Source of the DNA: JAPXSY01 sp033812795
GTDB taxonomy: Bacteria > Verrucomicrobiota > Kiritimatiellia > RFP12 > UBA1067
DNA: 12,191 bases
Direction: 5' to 3'
Assembly (NCBI GenBank): GCA_033812795.1
Contig: JAPXSY010000079.1
Span: 1 to 12,191, forward strand
The notes under the pieces are model-generated. The model worked only from the letters and a program-made list of their open reading frames with translations. It was not told the origin of the DNA and did not search any database. Shown here in pieces: positions 1 through 7,604 of this stretch (positions are counted from its first letter, which is position 1; every line of letters begins with the position of its first letter). A program made the position numbers and the translations under genes.

Positions 1-965
1 TAGAGATCGACCGGCGGTTTTTTACCGCGCGCCGCGTAGGTGAGCCGCACCTTGCTGTACAGCGGGTAGGTGTCATCGAAACGCTCCGAGATTTCCACCG
101 CTTCGCCCGCGGTCACCTCGCCCAGATTCAATCCGCGGAATGCCAGATTCATCGTGTGGCAGGCCATGTCGCCGAACGCCCCGGTACCGAAATCATAGAA
201 CGCGCGCCACATGATGCGGTGGTACACGCCCTTCTTGAACGGGCGGGCCGGAGAAGTGCCCAGCCAGAGGTCCCAGCTCAACTCCGGCGGGATCGGGTCG
301 GAGCCTTCCGGCCGTTTCAGCGGCTGTTTCCAGCCCCATTTGTTGCCGGGGGAGATTTCAGGGCGATTCGTCCAGACATGCACTTCGGTCACATTGCCCA
401 GCAAACCGGAGCGCAGGATCTCGACGCCGCGCCGCGTGCCGTCGCGCGCGCTGCCGTGGTTGCCCATTTGCGTGATGACGCCATGCTTTTTGGCGACCTT
501 CTCAAAGTAACGCGCCTCCCAGATGGTGCGCACCAGCGGCTTCTCGACGTAAACATGGCAGCCGCGCTTCATTGCCTGAATGGCGGCTGGCGCGTGCGTG
601 TGGTCGGGCGTTGCCACCAAAACCGCGTCCAGTTCCCGCTCGCTTTCCAGCAGCTTGCGGTAGTCCGCGTAGGTGTTGAAATCCGCCTTGAGCCCCTTTT
701 CGCGGTACCAGCCTTTGGCGTTTTCCAACATCGTCGCATCGGTGTCGCACATCGCCACCACACGCACGTTACCGCACTCTAACATCTGCGACCAGTTGGT
801 CACGCCCTGTCCGCCAGCCCCGATCACGCCCAGACGCAGCATCTCGCCGCTTTTACGCAACTTGCCGGTTGCCTGCACCCTGCTACATCCGCCCAAGGCC
901 GCCGCACCCCCGGCTATAACCGCCCCTCGCATAAACCCGCGCCGCGTTACAACATTCTTCTTCAT
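1..965 (-). CDS. Gfo/Idh/MocA family oxidoreductase, Tat-exported, probable lipoprotein (3' end missing)
   Basis: Secreted NAD(P)-dependent sugar oxidoreductase-like protein; 321 codons are visible and the stop lies beyond the left edge. The N-terminus has a twin-arginine signal (TRRGFMRG, residues 7-14), a short hydrophobic stretch and a lipobox-like LGGC ending at Cys27, so Tat export with lipid anchoring is likely. A Rossmann fold follows, with GAGGQG at 49-54 and an acidic residue after the second strand (CDTD, 73-76). DHTH is at 121-124 and the family EKP motif at 141-143. FGTGAFGDMACH (259-270) matches the usual family segment near the active site. Family members of this type run to roughly 400-450 residues, so about 100 are missing. 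The ATG at 963-965 has a strong GAGGAGG ribosome site (975-981) nine bases upstream. The substrate is unknown; some relatives are GH109 glycosidases, others dehydrogenases. It is the last gene of the sialidase cluster, 107 bp after the sialidase stop. Confidence 0.9.
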   Translation of the reverse strand, partial: MKKNVVTRRGFMRGAVIAGGAAALGGCSRVQATGKLRKSGEMLRLGVIGAGGQGVTNWSQMLECGNVRVVAMCDTDATMLENAKGWYREKGLKADFNTYADYRKLLESERELDAVLVATPDHTHAPAAIQAMKRGCHVYVEKPLVRTIWEARYFEKVAKKHGVITQMGNHGSARDGTRRGVEILRSGLLGNVTEVHVWTNRPEISPGNKWGWKQPLKRPEGSDPIPPELSWDLWLGTSPARPFKKGVYHRIMWRAFYDFGTGAFGDMACHTMNLAFRGLNLGEVTAGEAVEISERFDDTYPLYSKVRLTYAARGKKPPVDL

Positions 966-1072
966 CGTTCCGAACCTCCTCTTGGCTTGCTCGACGTAAA
1001 CTGATTTTTTAATCCGTTTCAAAGTACGCCAAACCGCTTGGTTTTTCAAGATGACAGTTGCGCATATTTAAG

Positions 1073-2761
1073 TTAGAAAACAAGGATACCCCAGCGGCCA
1101 AACCGGACGGTCTCGCCAACTTTGACCTGTTTCTGGAAGACCGAGCAGGTCTCATGGGAACGCGCCTGCCCGTCAACCAGCGTATAGACAAACTCAGGAA
1201 CAGTGGTTTTCTCGAACCCTTGTGAGAACAGCTCATGGACGACATTGTCGTGCGGATTGCGTTTGGTGGACGGCGTGAACACATAGACCATTCCTGCCCG
1301 GGAACAGACGGCTTCAGTACTGTCGATTCCCGAATAAACAAAACGCCTGCCTGTCAGCGGTTCGGGGAGATCGTGGAAGGTGTACATGCGATTCGTGTAG
1401 ATCTTCGCGCCCTTTTCAAGCGGGCGGATTTCGCCCTTGCCGGATTTGAATTCCGCCATCGGCTCTGTCCGCAAAGGCTTGGCCGCAGTATTGAACTCCA
1501 TTTCGCGGAGACGGTTCTTGAGCGGTCGGCTGATCAGCATTTTCAGCTTCGAGCGGGGCGAGGAGATCGTCCGACCGAGGATATCCGCTTCGGTAAACCG
1601 AGCGAGCAGGATTTCTCCGTCCGTGGAGCGGTTGCGGTCATAGGAGATGTAGATTGTGCCGTCCGGATGCTGGAAGCCGTCCGGATAGGAGATGCCGGTG
1701 CGTTCGTCGAGCATCAGCCCGCCCTTCCACGTCTGCCCCTCGTCCTCAGAAAGCCAAGCCGTCAGTTTGGAGCGCCCTTCGTGGGTATCGATGGTCTCTC
1801 CATGTTTGACAAGCAGAATGCGTCCGGATGCGAGGCGGCGGATGTGGAAACGCGCGACAGGATGTTTGAAACTTGGGAAATCAGGCTTTGTCCACGTTTT
1901 ACCCCCATCGGAGGAAAAACTCTGCATCGGTCCTTTACGGGTACGGGCGACCATCCAGATACGGCCATCCTTGAGTTCCACGAACATGTGCTCATCCCAG
2001 TCAGGTTTAGGAAAGCGCACACAACCGCGGCGGCGCCACGTCTGCCCCTGGTCGGTTGAGACAAAGACGTTCGCGCCGCGCAGGTGCTCCAGATCTTGAT
2101 TGGCATGACGCATCGGTCCGATGCCGCTGAAAGCCGGAAATTCAATGGGGAGCCACCATTCGCCGTTAGCCAAGATCGTGGGCTTATTGAGCACTGCGCC
2201 ATGCCAAATCCGTTTCGGTTTTGACCAGGCGGGCTGGTCAGCGTCGGGATTCGTGCAGACCGTGACCCAGACGCCCTGGCGGCCGTCGTAGTGGTTCATG
2301 GTCTGGTCAAAGAAGAACCAGAGACGGCCGGACGGATCAGTCCAGAAGTTGCCGACGATCACGCTACGGGGGATCGGCAGGTGTGGTGCCTGACTGTCCA
2401 CGACGAAGCGCGGTTTGGACCAGGTTTCGCCGTCGTCGTCGCTGGTTGCGGCGACCATAAAAGCCTTGGGGCCGTCTTCGCCAGCGACCCAAGCGGCCCA
2501 GAGACGTCCACCGGGGGTGCGGGCGATGCCGAGCGTCATACCGTAATCGAGTTGGTCGTAGTCGTACTTCGGCAGCGGATGGGTGTTGATGATGGGGGGG
2601 ATGAGCGAGAGGTCGGCTAGGCGCTGAAGCGTATCGCGCTCATAGGCGCGGATTTCGTCGGGCGTCATAGCCGCAAAACGCGCCTCGGGGGCGGGTTGCG
2701 CGAACAGGAGGGATCCTCCTGCGCTAAGGCTACCGAGGACAAGCAGAAGGGAAGTCTTCAT
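1073..2761 (-). CDS. Secreted sialidase-like (BNR/Asp-box) glycoside hydrolase
   Basis: Predicted exported six-bladed propeller of the exo-sialidase/BNR superfamily, 562 residues. A signal peptide covers about residues 1-21 (hydrophobic LLLVLG core, ending FAQ-A). Four Asp boxes (S-x-D-x-G-x-T-W) fall at 107-114, 235-242, 283-290 and 338-345. Candidate active-site arginines sit in IARTPGG (79-85) and VARTRKG (271-277), and an acidic YDRNR segment is at 374-378, a pattern typical of planctomycete-type sialidase homologs. Residues from about 420 to 562 form an extra beta-rich C-terminal region I cannot assign. The ATG at 2759-2761 overlaps the stop of the upstream 179-codon frame (ATGA), and AAGGAG at 2769-2774 is seven bases upstream, so translational coupling is likely. 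Many proteins with this architecture have no proven sialidase activity; other glycans are possible substrates. Confidence 0.85.
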   Translation of the reverse strand: MKTSLLLVLGSLSAGGSLLFAQPAPEARFAAMTPDEIRAYERDTLQRLADLSLIPPIINTHPLPKYDYDQLDYGMTLGIARTPGGRLWAAWVAGEDGPKAFMVAATSDDDGETWSKPRFVVDSQAPHLPIPRSVIVGNFWTDPSGRLWFFFDQTMNHYDGRQGVWVTVCTNPDADQPAWSKPKRIWHGAVLNKPTILANGEWWLPIEFPAFSGIGPMRHANQDLEHLRGANVFVSTDQGQTWRRRGCVRFPKPDWDEHMFVELKDGRIWMVARTRKGPMQSFSSDGGKTWTKPDFPSFKHPVARFHIRRLASGRILLVKHGETIDTHEGRSKLTAWLSEDEGQTWKGGLMLDERTGISYPDGFQHPDGTIYISYDRNRSTDGEILLARFTEADILGRTISSPRSKLKMLISRPLKNRLREMEFNTAAKPLRTEPMAEFKSGKGEIRPLEKGAKIYTNRMYTFHDLPEPLTGRRFVYSGIDSTEAVCSRAGMVYVFTPSTKRNPHDNVVHELFSQGFEKTTVPEFVYTLVDGQARSHETCSVFQKQVKVGETVRFGRWGILVF

Positions 2762-3279
2762 GGAAGGGCTCCTTGGGTATCGATGTGACCGGTGTAGCCG
2801 GGGCCGCCAGCGGCAAGATAGCCGCCGCTTGCGCCAGACTCGGACGGGCTGACCCAGAAAGCGTACAGGCTAGCGTTGGTGAGGCGGAACCGGAACCGAA
2901 CGGGGCGTCCGGCAAATGCGGAGACATTGCCGAGTCGATGGCGGGTTGAGTCAACAGAGTCCGCCGTCAATGGCGGCAACAGGACTTGAGAAGAGGCGGC
3001 GTCGAGGAGTTCCACGGAGAGTGAGCCGGAGGCGTTGACGAAGAGGTGTTTACCCGTGAAGACAACGGGACGGGTGGTGAGGGTTCCGTTGCCGTCCATG
3101 GAGGCGAACCCGTCGCGGCGCAGGGTAGCCATGCCGACGCTCGCCCCGTGATAGATGCCGCGCGAACCGTCCGGCGCGATGCCGGAAAACGCGCCTTCGA
3201 ACGCAGGGGCTGAAAAAGTGTTCGAGACGCATACGAAAACAGGCAACAGCGACAACGCGAAACGGACTTGCATGGACAT
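2758..3279 (-). CDS. Small secreted beta-domain protein, related to the C-terminal domain of larger PVC glycoside-hydrolase-like proteins
   Basis: About 173 residues from the ATG at 3277-3279; another ATG lies at 3271-3273, and the frame can be opened upstream to a TTG at 3297. The N-terminus is a signal peptide (MSMQVRFALSLLP, then a hydrophobic run ending about NTFSA). The rest is a compact beta domain with recognisable segments YHGASVGMATLRRDGFASM, TTRPVVF, LFVNASG, RPVRFRF and LYAFWVS. From memory, these occur at the C-terminus of about 500-residue secreted beta-fructosidase/sialidase-like proteins in Planctomycetes and relatives; here the domain stands alone behind its own signal peptide. 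I prefer the 3279 start because the predicted promoter -10 box (3286-3291) lies just before it and excludes the TTG. The TGA overlaps the sialidase ATG by four bases, suggesting co-translation and a joint role, perhaps carbohydrate binding. It may instead be the remnant of a longer gene that lost its catalytic part. Confidence 0.75.
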   Translation of the reverse strand: MSMQVRFALSLLPVFVCVSNTFSAPAFEGAFSGIAPDGSRGIYHGASVGMATLRRDGFASMDGNGTLTTRPVVFTGKHLFVNASGSLSVELLDAASSQVLLPPLTADSVDSTRHRLGNVSAFAGRPVRFRFRLTNASLYAFWVSPSESGASGGYLAAGGPGYTGHIDTQGALP

Positions 3280-3285
3280 ATTTTC

Positions 3286-3314
3286 ATTTAACAGCAACGA
3301 CTGCCTGTTGTCAA
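3286..3314 (-). promoter_or_regulatory. Sigma70-type promoter of the sialidase cluster
   Basis: On the minus strand a perfect TTGACA (3309-3314) is followed by a 17-base spacer and TTAAAT (3286-3291, four of six matches to TATAAT). Transcription would begin about seven bases further on, near 3279, which is the A of the first candidate ATG. The message would then be leaderless, or carry a six-base leader if the ATG at 3273 is used. No Shine-Dalgarno sequence is visible in front of either ATG, which agrees with this. Confidence 0.6.
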
Positions 3315-3423
3315 TCGCACGTCACACTGCTCGCCATGCGTACTTTCACGGATCAGCCTCGTGTTCTACATGTTCCCCCTGCCTGTTTTAAAGTGCGTCA
3401 AAAACGGAATGGCTCGTTCAGGC

Positions 3424-3451
3424 GTGACAGACACCTGTAAAACCGGATAAT
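3424..3451 (+). promoter_or_regulatory. Probable promoter of the FHA-PEGA/hrpB operon
   Basis: GTGACA (3424-3429) and GATAAT (3446-3451) each match five of six sigma70 consensus bases and are separated by 16 bases. The predicted start near 3458 leaves a leader of about 17 bases before the GTG/ATG pair at 3472-3477. It diverges from the minus-strand promoter at 3286-3314 within the same intergenic region. Confidence 0.45.
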
Positions 3452-3471
3452 ATGAATCTGTCGGACAGGAC

Positions 3472-4884
3472 GTGATGTGGCGACAAGGGAAACGGATACG
3501 GAAGATGCATGCGAACACCCTGATACTGATCGTGGAGAGAGGGCCATTGGTGGGCCACCGGTTCCCCGTGCCGCCGAACGGCCTGCTGTTGGGCCGGTCG
3601 AGTCGGTGTGATCTCGCGTTTCTCGATCCCTCGCTTTCCCGCCGCCACTGCCGGCTCGAATGGCGTGGCATGGTGTTGTGGGTGGTGGATCTGAACAGTG
3701 CCAACCAGACGCTGGTCAACGGTCAGCCGATCCACGAGTCGCCCCTGATGCCGAACGATACGATCACGGTCGGCGAAACGACGCTCCGCGTCAGGCAGGA
3801 AGAGGTGCCCACCGTGTCGTTGTCCGACCTGCCGGATCAGGATATTGCAGTGGGTAGGGTGCCGCCCCCGTTTGCGGCGGAAGGCGGGGAAATGCTTGAA
3901 TCGTGTGCCCTGCGGCGGCGTTCCGTGCGGCTTTCCTTGGCGATAGGGGGTGTGCTGGCGCTCCTTTGCGGCGCGGGGCTGCTGTACCGGTTGCGCATGG
4001 ACACCGGCGCGGGCGAGAGGATCGCGCTGCCGACCGCAGAGTTCGGCGCGGCAACGCAATCCGACTCTGTACCTCCCGCACCGGCCGCGGATCCGGATCG
4101 ATCCGTTTCGTCTACCGAAGCCGATGCGGCGACAACCGCGCCGAAAACGGAAACAGAGTCCGGACCGTCTTCTCCCAGACCGGCACCGGATCAAGCGGGG
4201 GACCGTTCGGATCCCTCCGCCTCGCCAGTGCGGATGGATAACGCGCCGCAGGGCGAGAAGCCTTTGCCGTGTTCTCTGCGCGTGGAGTCCGATCCCCCTC
4301 AGGCGAGCGTCATCGTCAACGGTACCGATCGGGGTGAAACTCCCTGCGTGCTGGCTGATCCGAAACCCGGGGTGTACACGTTACGCGTGGAAAAAAGCGG
4401 GTATGAGACGCTGACCCGCAAAATCATGTTGGAGGGCGGGGACGCGGTCACAGAGCGTTTTAGGCTGGAATCCGTCACCGGCAGTCTTGCGATCCGCACC
4501 GCGCCCTCGATCGTGACCGTTATGCTTGATGGTAAAAAAGTCGGCATCACCCGCCCGCGCGGTACGGATGCGTCCGGTGCGTCGGAGCCGTTGGTGCTGC
4601 GGGATCTGCCTGAAGGTGAGCATCAGATTGAGGTTCGCCGCAAGGGGTACGCGACCCAGCGCCGGACGGCGATCGTGAAGCGCGGAGAACACGTCGCCGT
4701 GGCGCTCGCTTTGCCCCGGCAGTTCATACCCAATTATGAGGTCCGCACCTCACGCTCGTACTACCGGGGCGTGCTGGAGTTCATCGACGCCGAGGGGATC
4801 CGCTTGGAGACGGCGCCGGGTGTCACCCAGACCATTTTGCTGCGGGATGTCAAACAGCACGGCGCACTGCCAGCGGAGGAATAG
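3472..4884 (+). CDS. FHA domain / transmembrane / tandem PEGA domain protein
   Basis: Single-pass inner-membrane protein, up to 470 residues. The FHA phosphopeptide-binding domain lies at about 15-110, with LLLGRSS (38-44), the SRRH motif (56-59) and DLNSANQTLVNG (73-84, matching the usual D-x-x-S-x-N-G-T-x-V-N-G). An Arg-rich segment (RRR, 148-150) precedes a transmembrane helix at about 152-172, placing the FHA domain in the cytoplasm. A Pro/Ala/Ser/Thr-rich linker (about 185-262) leads to two PEGA repeats at about 267-334 and 337-416, each with strand-turn-strand and VNGT/LDGK turns. A 50-residue beta-rich tail (420-466) ends the protein. GTG 3472, ATG 3475 and ATG 3505 are all possible starts; the ribosome site is weak (AGGA, 3467-3470). 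Known FHA-PEGA proteins are thought to link Ser/Thr-kinase signalling to the envelope; no kinase is in the window. hrpB starts two bases after the stop. Confidence 0.88.
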   Translation: MMWRQGKRIRKMHANTLILIVERGPLVGHRFPVPPNGLLLGRSSRCDLAFLDPSLSRRHCRLEWRGMVLWVVDLNSANQTLVNGQPIHESPLMPNDTITVGETTLRVRQEEVPTVSLSDLPDQDIAVGRVPPPFAAEGGEMLESCALRRRSVRLSLAIGGVLALLCGAGLLYRLRMDTGAGERIALPTAEFGAATQSDSVPPAPAADPDRSVSSTEADAATTAPKTETESGPSSPRPAPDQAGDRSDPSASPVRMDNAPQGEKPLPCSLRVESDPPQASVIVNGTDRGETPCVLADPKPGVYTLRVEKSGYETLTRKIMLEGGDAVTERFRLESVTGSLAIRTAPSIVTVMLDGKKVGITRPRGTDASGASEPLVLRDLPEGEHQIEVRRKGYATQRRTAIVKRGEHVAVALALPRQFIPNYEVRTSRSYYRGVLEFIDAEGIRLETAPGVTQTILLRDVKQHGALPAEE

Positions 4885-4886
4885 GG

Positions 4887-7385
4887 GTGTTTCCGGTTGA
4901 CCGCATTCTTCCCGCTTTGGCTGACTCGCTGGCCGCGAACCGTACGGTAGTGCTTCAGGCGCCTCCCGGATCCGGCAAGACGACGCGCGTCGCCCCCTTT
5001 CTGTTGGACGCAGGTGCCCCTTGGCTTGCGGGCCGCAAAATCCTGCTGCTCGAGCCGCGCCGTCTGGCAGCCCGGGCTGCGGCGGCATACATGGCCCGCC
5101 AACGCGGCGAGGCGATCGGCGACACGATCGGTTACCATATCCGCCTGGAACGCAGGATCGGGCCGCAGACCCGTATTGAGATCCTGACCGAAGGGTTGCT
5201 GACCCGGCGTCTGCTGGATGACCCGGAACTCGCCGACACGGGACTGATCCTTTTCGATGAGTTTCATGAACGGAGTCTGGCGGCGGACATGGGGCTCGCC
5301 CTCGCGCTCGACGCGCGCCGTGCACTGCGTCCCGATCTGCGGTTGGTGGTGATGTCCGCCACGATCCGTCCGGGTCCGGTGGCAACACATCTCGGTGACG
5401 CGGACATTCATGAGGCGGACGCGCGTTGTTATCCGGTGGAAACCCGGCTGTCGGGCCATGTGTCCACAATGCCGTTGCCGATCCGGGTGGCGGAAGCGGT
5501 GATCCGGGCATTGCATGACGAGCCAGGCAGCGTTCTGGTCTTTCTGCCCGGCGAGGGCGAGATCCGCCGCACCCTTGAACGTTTACAGGGGGCGGAACTG
5601 CCGCCCGGGGTCTCCCTGTACCCGTTGTACGGCGCGTTGTCGCCTGCAGAGCAGGATGCGGCAGTCGCACCGGCGCCGCCCGGTCGGCGCAAGGTGGTGC
5701 TGGCCACCTCGATCGCGGAGACCTCGCTGACCATTGAAGGGATCCGTGTGGTGATCGATTCGGGATGGATGCGCGTGCCGCGGTTTTCGCCCCGTCACGG
5801 CATGACCCGGCTCGAGACCTTGCGCGTCACCCGCGACCGCGCCGACCAGAGGCGCGGTCGCGCGGGTCGTCTGGAGCCCGGAGTCTGTTACCGGCTGTGG
5901 GATGAGGCGGCCGACCGCCAGATTTCCCCTGAAGCCCTGCCGGAAATCCTGGAGGCTGATCTCGCCGCCACAGTGCTGCAGGCCGCAGATTGGGGTTCCG
6001 CCGCGCCGGACGGGCTGCCGTGGCTCACGCCGCCGCCGGATGCGGGCTGGCGTCAGGCTGTGGGGTTGTTGCATGAGTTGGGTGCGCTGGACGGTCCTGC
6101 GCCGGACCCGGCCGCGGCCGACCGCGTCTGGCCCGCTATCACGCCCCGCGGACGCGAGATGACGCGACGGCCAATCCATCCCCGTCTTGCCCATATGATT
6201 CTGGAAGCGGCCCGGAAAGGGTGTGCCCGTCAGGCCTGCCTCGTTGCGGCCGTCCTCTCCGAGGCGCCCGCAGAATCCGCACTGCGTCGGGAGATTGATG
6301 TGCGTGTGCTGTTGGACCGTCTCGAGTATGCGGGCGGAAGTCGGAACCGCTTTGCCTTCCGGGTGCGCGAACTGGCCCGCCAGTGGGGCCACGCTTATCC
6401 CGCGCGGGATACGCGGGAGCTTCCAGTGGGGAGATTGCTCGCCTGGGCGTATCCTGAGCGTATCGCGCGTCGCCGCGATGCGGCGGGCCGCTATCTGTTG
6501 CGTAGCGGACGCGGCGCGGTTCTGGAACCGACCGAATCGTTGGCGCAGGCCGAATGGCTGGTGGCTGCGGAACTTCAGGATGGCGCTGCAGAGGCTCGGA
6601 TCCGTCTTGCCGCGCCGCTCACGGTTGAGGAGGTGGAGGAGGCGTTCGACGGTGAATTTGAGGATCGGGCCGAGACGTATTGGGATGCGCGCACTGAGGC
6701 CGTTCAGGCGGTCCGCAGGATCAGGCTGGGCGCCATCACGCTGCGCGAGGGTGGCCAGGCCGCGCCGGATCCGGCCGCGCTACGTGCGGCACTGTACGAA
6801 GGGATCCGGCAGAAAGGGGTGGATCAGTTACCGTGGACCCGGAGTGCCCGTGCCTTGCAGGCCCGCGTGGTGTTTCTGCGTCAGGCCATGCCGGAGGGCG
6901 GCTGGCCCGATTATTCCGATGAAGCGCTGGCAGCGGATCTGGATGCGTGGCTGGGGCCCCATGTCGAGGGGATCATGCGGTGGAGCCGGGTACAGGCACT
7001 CGATCTGACGTCGATCCTTTGGGGAGCCCTTAACGCGCACGGCGTGTCGCGACGGCGGCTGGACGAATTCGCGCCCACACACATCCGGGTTCCGAGCGGC
7101 TCGTCCATCCCGATCCGCTATGAAGGGGACACGCCTTATCTGCATGTCCGAATCCAAGAGGTGTTCGGCATGACGCAAACCCCGCGGGTGGCGGCAGGCC
7201 GTGTTCCGGTGGTGATGAGCCTGCTCTCACCGGCCCAGCGGCCCGTGCAGGTCACGCGCGATCTCGAAAGTTTTTGGAACACCGGATACGCGCTGGTGCG
7301 TAAAGATCTCCGGGGGCGTTACCCCAAACACTACTGGCCGGAAGATCCCCGCGAGGCAACGGCCACACGCCGCGGACGTCCCTGA
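4887..7385 (+). CDS. hrpB: ATP-dependent helicase HrpB (DEAH-box family)
   Basis: Cytoplasmic superfamily 2 DEAH/RHA-type NTP-dependent helicase, 832 residues, the usual HrpB length. Motifs appear in order: Walker A PPGSGKT (26-32), motif Ia EPRRLAA (56-62), Walker B DEFH (124-127), motif III SAT (157-159), motif V ATSIAETSLTIEG (273-285) and motif VI QRRGRAGR (321-328). The helicase-associated region follows, and the HrpB-specific C-terminus ends with the YPKHYWPEDP segment (about 811-820). DEFH instead of DEAH is seen in HrpB proteins. The start is GTG at 4887 with GGAGGA (4875-4880) six bases upstream, inside the end of the FHA-PEGA gene, and only two bases separate the reading frames. The two genes are therefore probably one transcription unit. 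The physiological role of HrpB is poorly known in most bacteria. No frameshift or missing motif is seen. Confidence 0.95.
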   Translation: MFPVDRILPALADSLAANRTVVLQAPPGSGKTTRVAPFLLDAGAPWLAGRKILLLEPRRLAARAAAAYMARQRGEAIGDTIGYHIRLERRIGPQTRIEILTEGLLTRRLLDDPELADTGLILFDEFHERSLAADMGLALALDARRALRPDLRLVVMSATIRPGPVATHLGDADIHEADARCYPVETRLSGHVSTMPLPIRVAEAVIRALHDEPGSVLVFLPGEGEIRRTLERLQGAELPPGVSLYPLYGALSPAEQDAAVAPAPPGRRKVVLATSIAETSLTIEGIRVVIDSGWMRVPRFSPRHGMTRLETLRVTRDRADQRRGRAGRLEPGVCYRLWDEAADRQISPEALPEILEADLAATVLQAADWGSAAPDGLPWLTPPPDAGWRQAVGLLHELGALDGPAPDPAAADRVWPAITPRGREMTRRPIHPRLAHMILEAARKGCARQACLVAAVLSEAPAESALRREIDVRVLLDRLEYAGGSRNRFAFRVRELARQWGHAYPARDTRELPVGRLLAWAYPERIARRRDAAGRYLLRSGRGAVLEPTESLAQAEWLVAAELQDGAAEARIRLAAPLTVEEVEEAFDGEFEDRAETYWDARTEAVQAVRRIRLGAITLREGGQAAPDPAALRAALYEGIRQKGVDQLPWTRSARALQARVVFLRQAMPEGGWPDYSDEALAADLDAWLGPHVEGIMRWSRVQALDLTSILWGALNAHGVSRRRLDEFAPTHIRVPSGSSIPIRYEGDTPYLHVRIQEVFGMTQTPRVAAGRVPVVMSLLSPAQRPVQVTRDLESFWNTGYALVRKDLRGRYPKHYWPEDPREATATRRGRP

Positions 7386-7604
7386 CGCCGTTCCGCGCAC
7401 AGATGACGGATGCAGCCGACCGGATTTTTGTCATGCCGGGAGGTCGACGGATCAGTGGGAGTTTGGTTCAATGGTGGTGATGGCTGGGTGGATCCGTGAC
7501 AGGAACCACACAATCTTCGCAATGACGGAGGCGGATGGCCTCGTTGATGACCGCAGCGATCTGTTCGGCGAAAAGGGTGGATATCGGGAACGGGGGCAAG
7601 AAAA

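Noticed and set aside
966..1072. Possible separate promoter for the oxidoreductase gene
   Set aside because: TTGAAA with 17-base spacing is followed only by TACTTT, a weak -10 box; read-through from the cluster promoter is equally likely.
1235..2059. Plus-strand 274-codon frame opposite the sialidase gene
   Set aside because: Composition is that of antisense translation of a GC-rich gene; the opposite strand has four Asp boxes and a signal peptide.
3418..4194. Minus-strand 258-codon frame opposite the FHA-PEGA gene
   Set aside because: Arg/Gly/His-rich shadow with no motif, while the plus strand encodes clear FHA and PEGA domains.
4750..6392. Long minus-strand frames opposite hrpB
   Set aside because: Low-complexity Arg/Pro-rich translations; the plus strand carries every helicase motif in order.
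7386..7604. Possible gene remnant or dispersed repeat between hrpB and the diheme gene
   Set aside because: A minus-strand stretch reads FAEQIAAVINEAIRLRHCED, faintly like coding or a known dispersed repeat, but it is short and lacks a start. No clear hairpin terminator was found after hrpB either.
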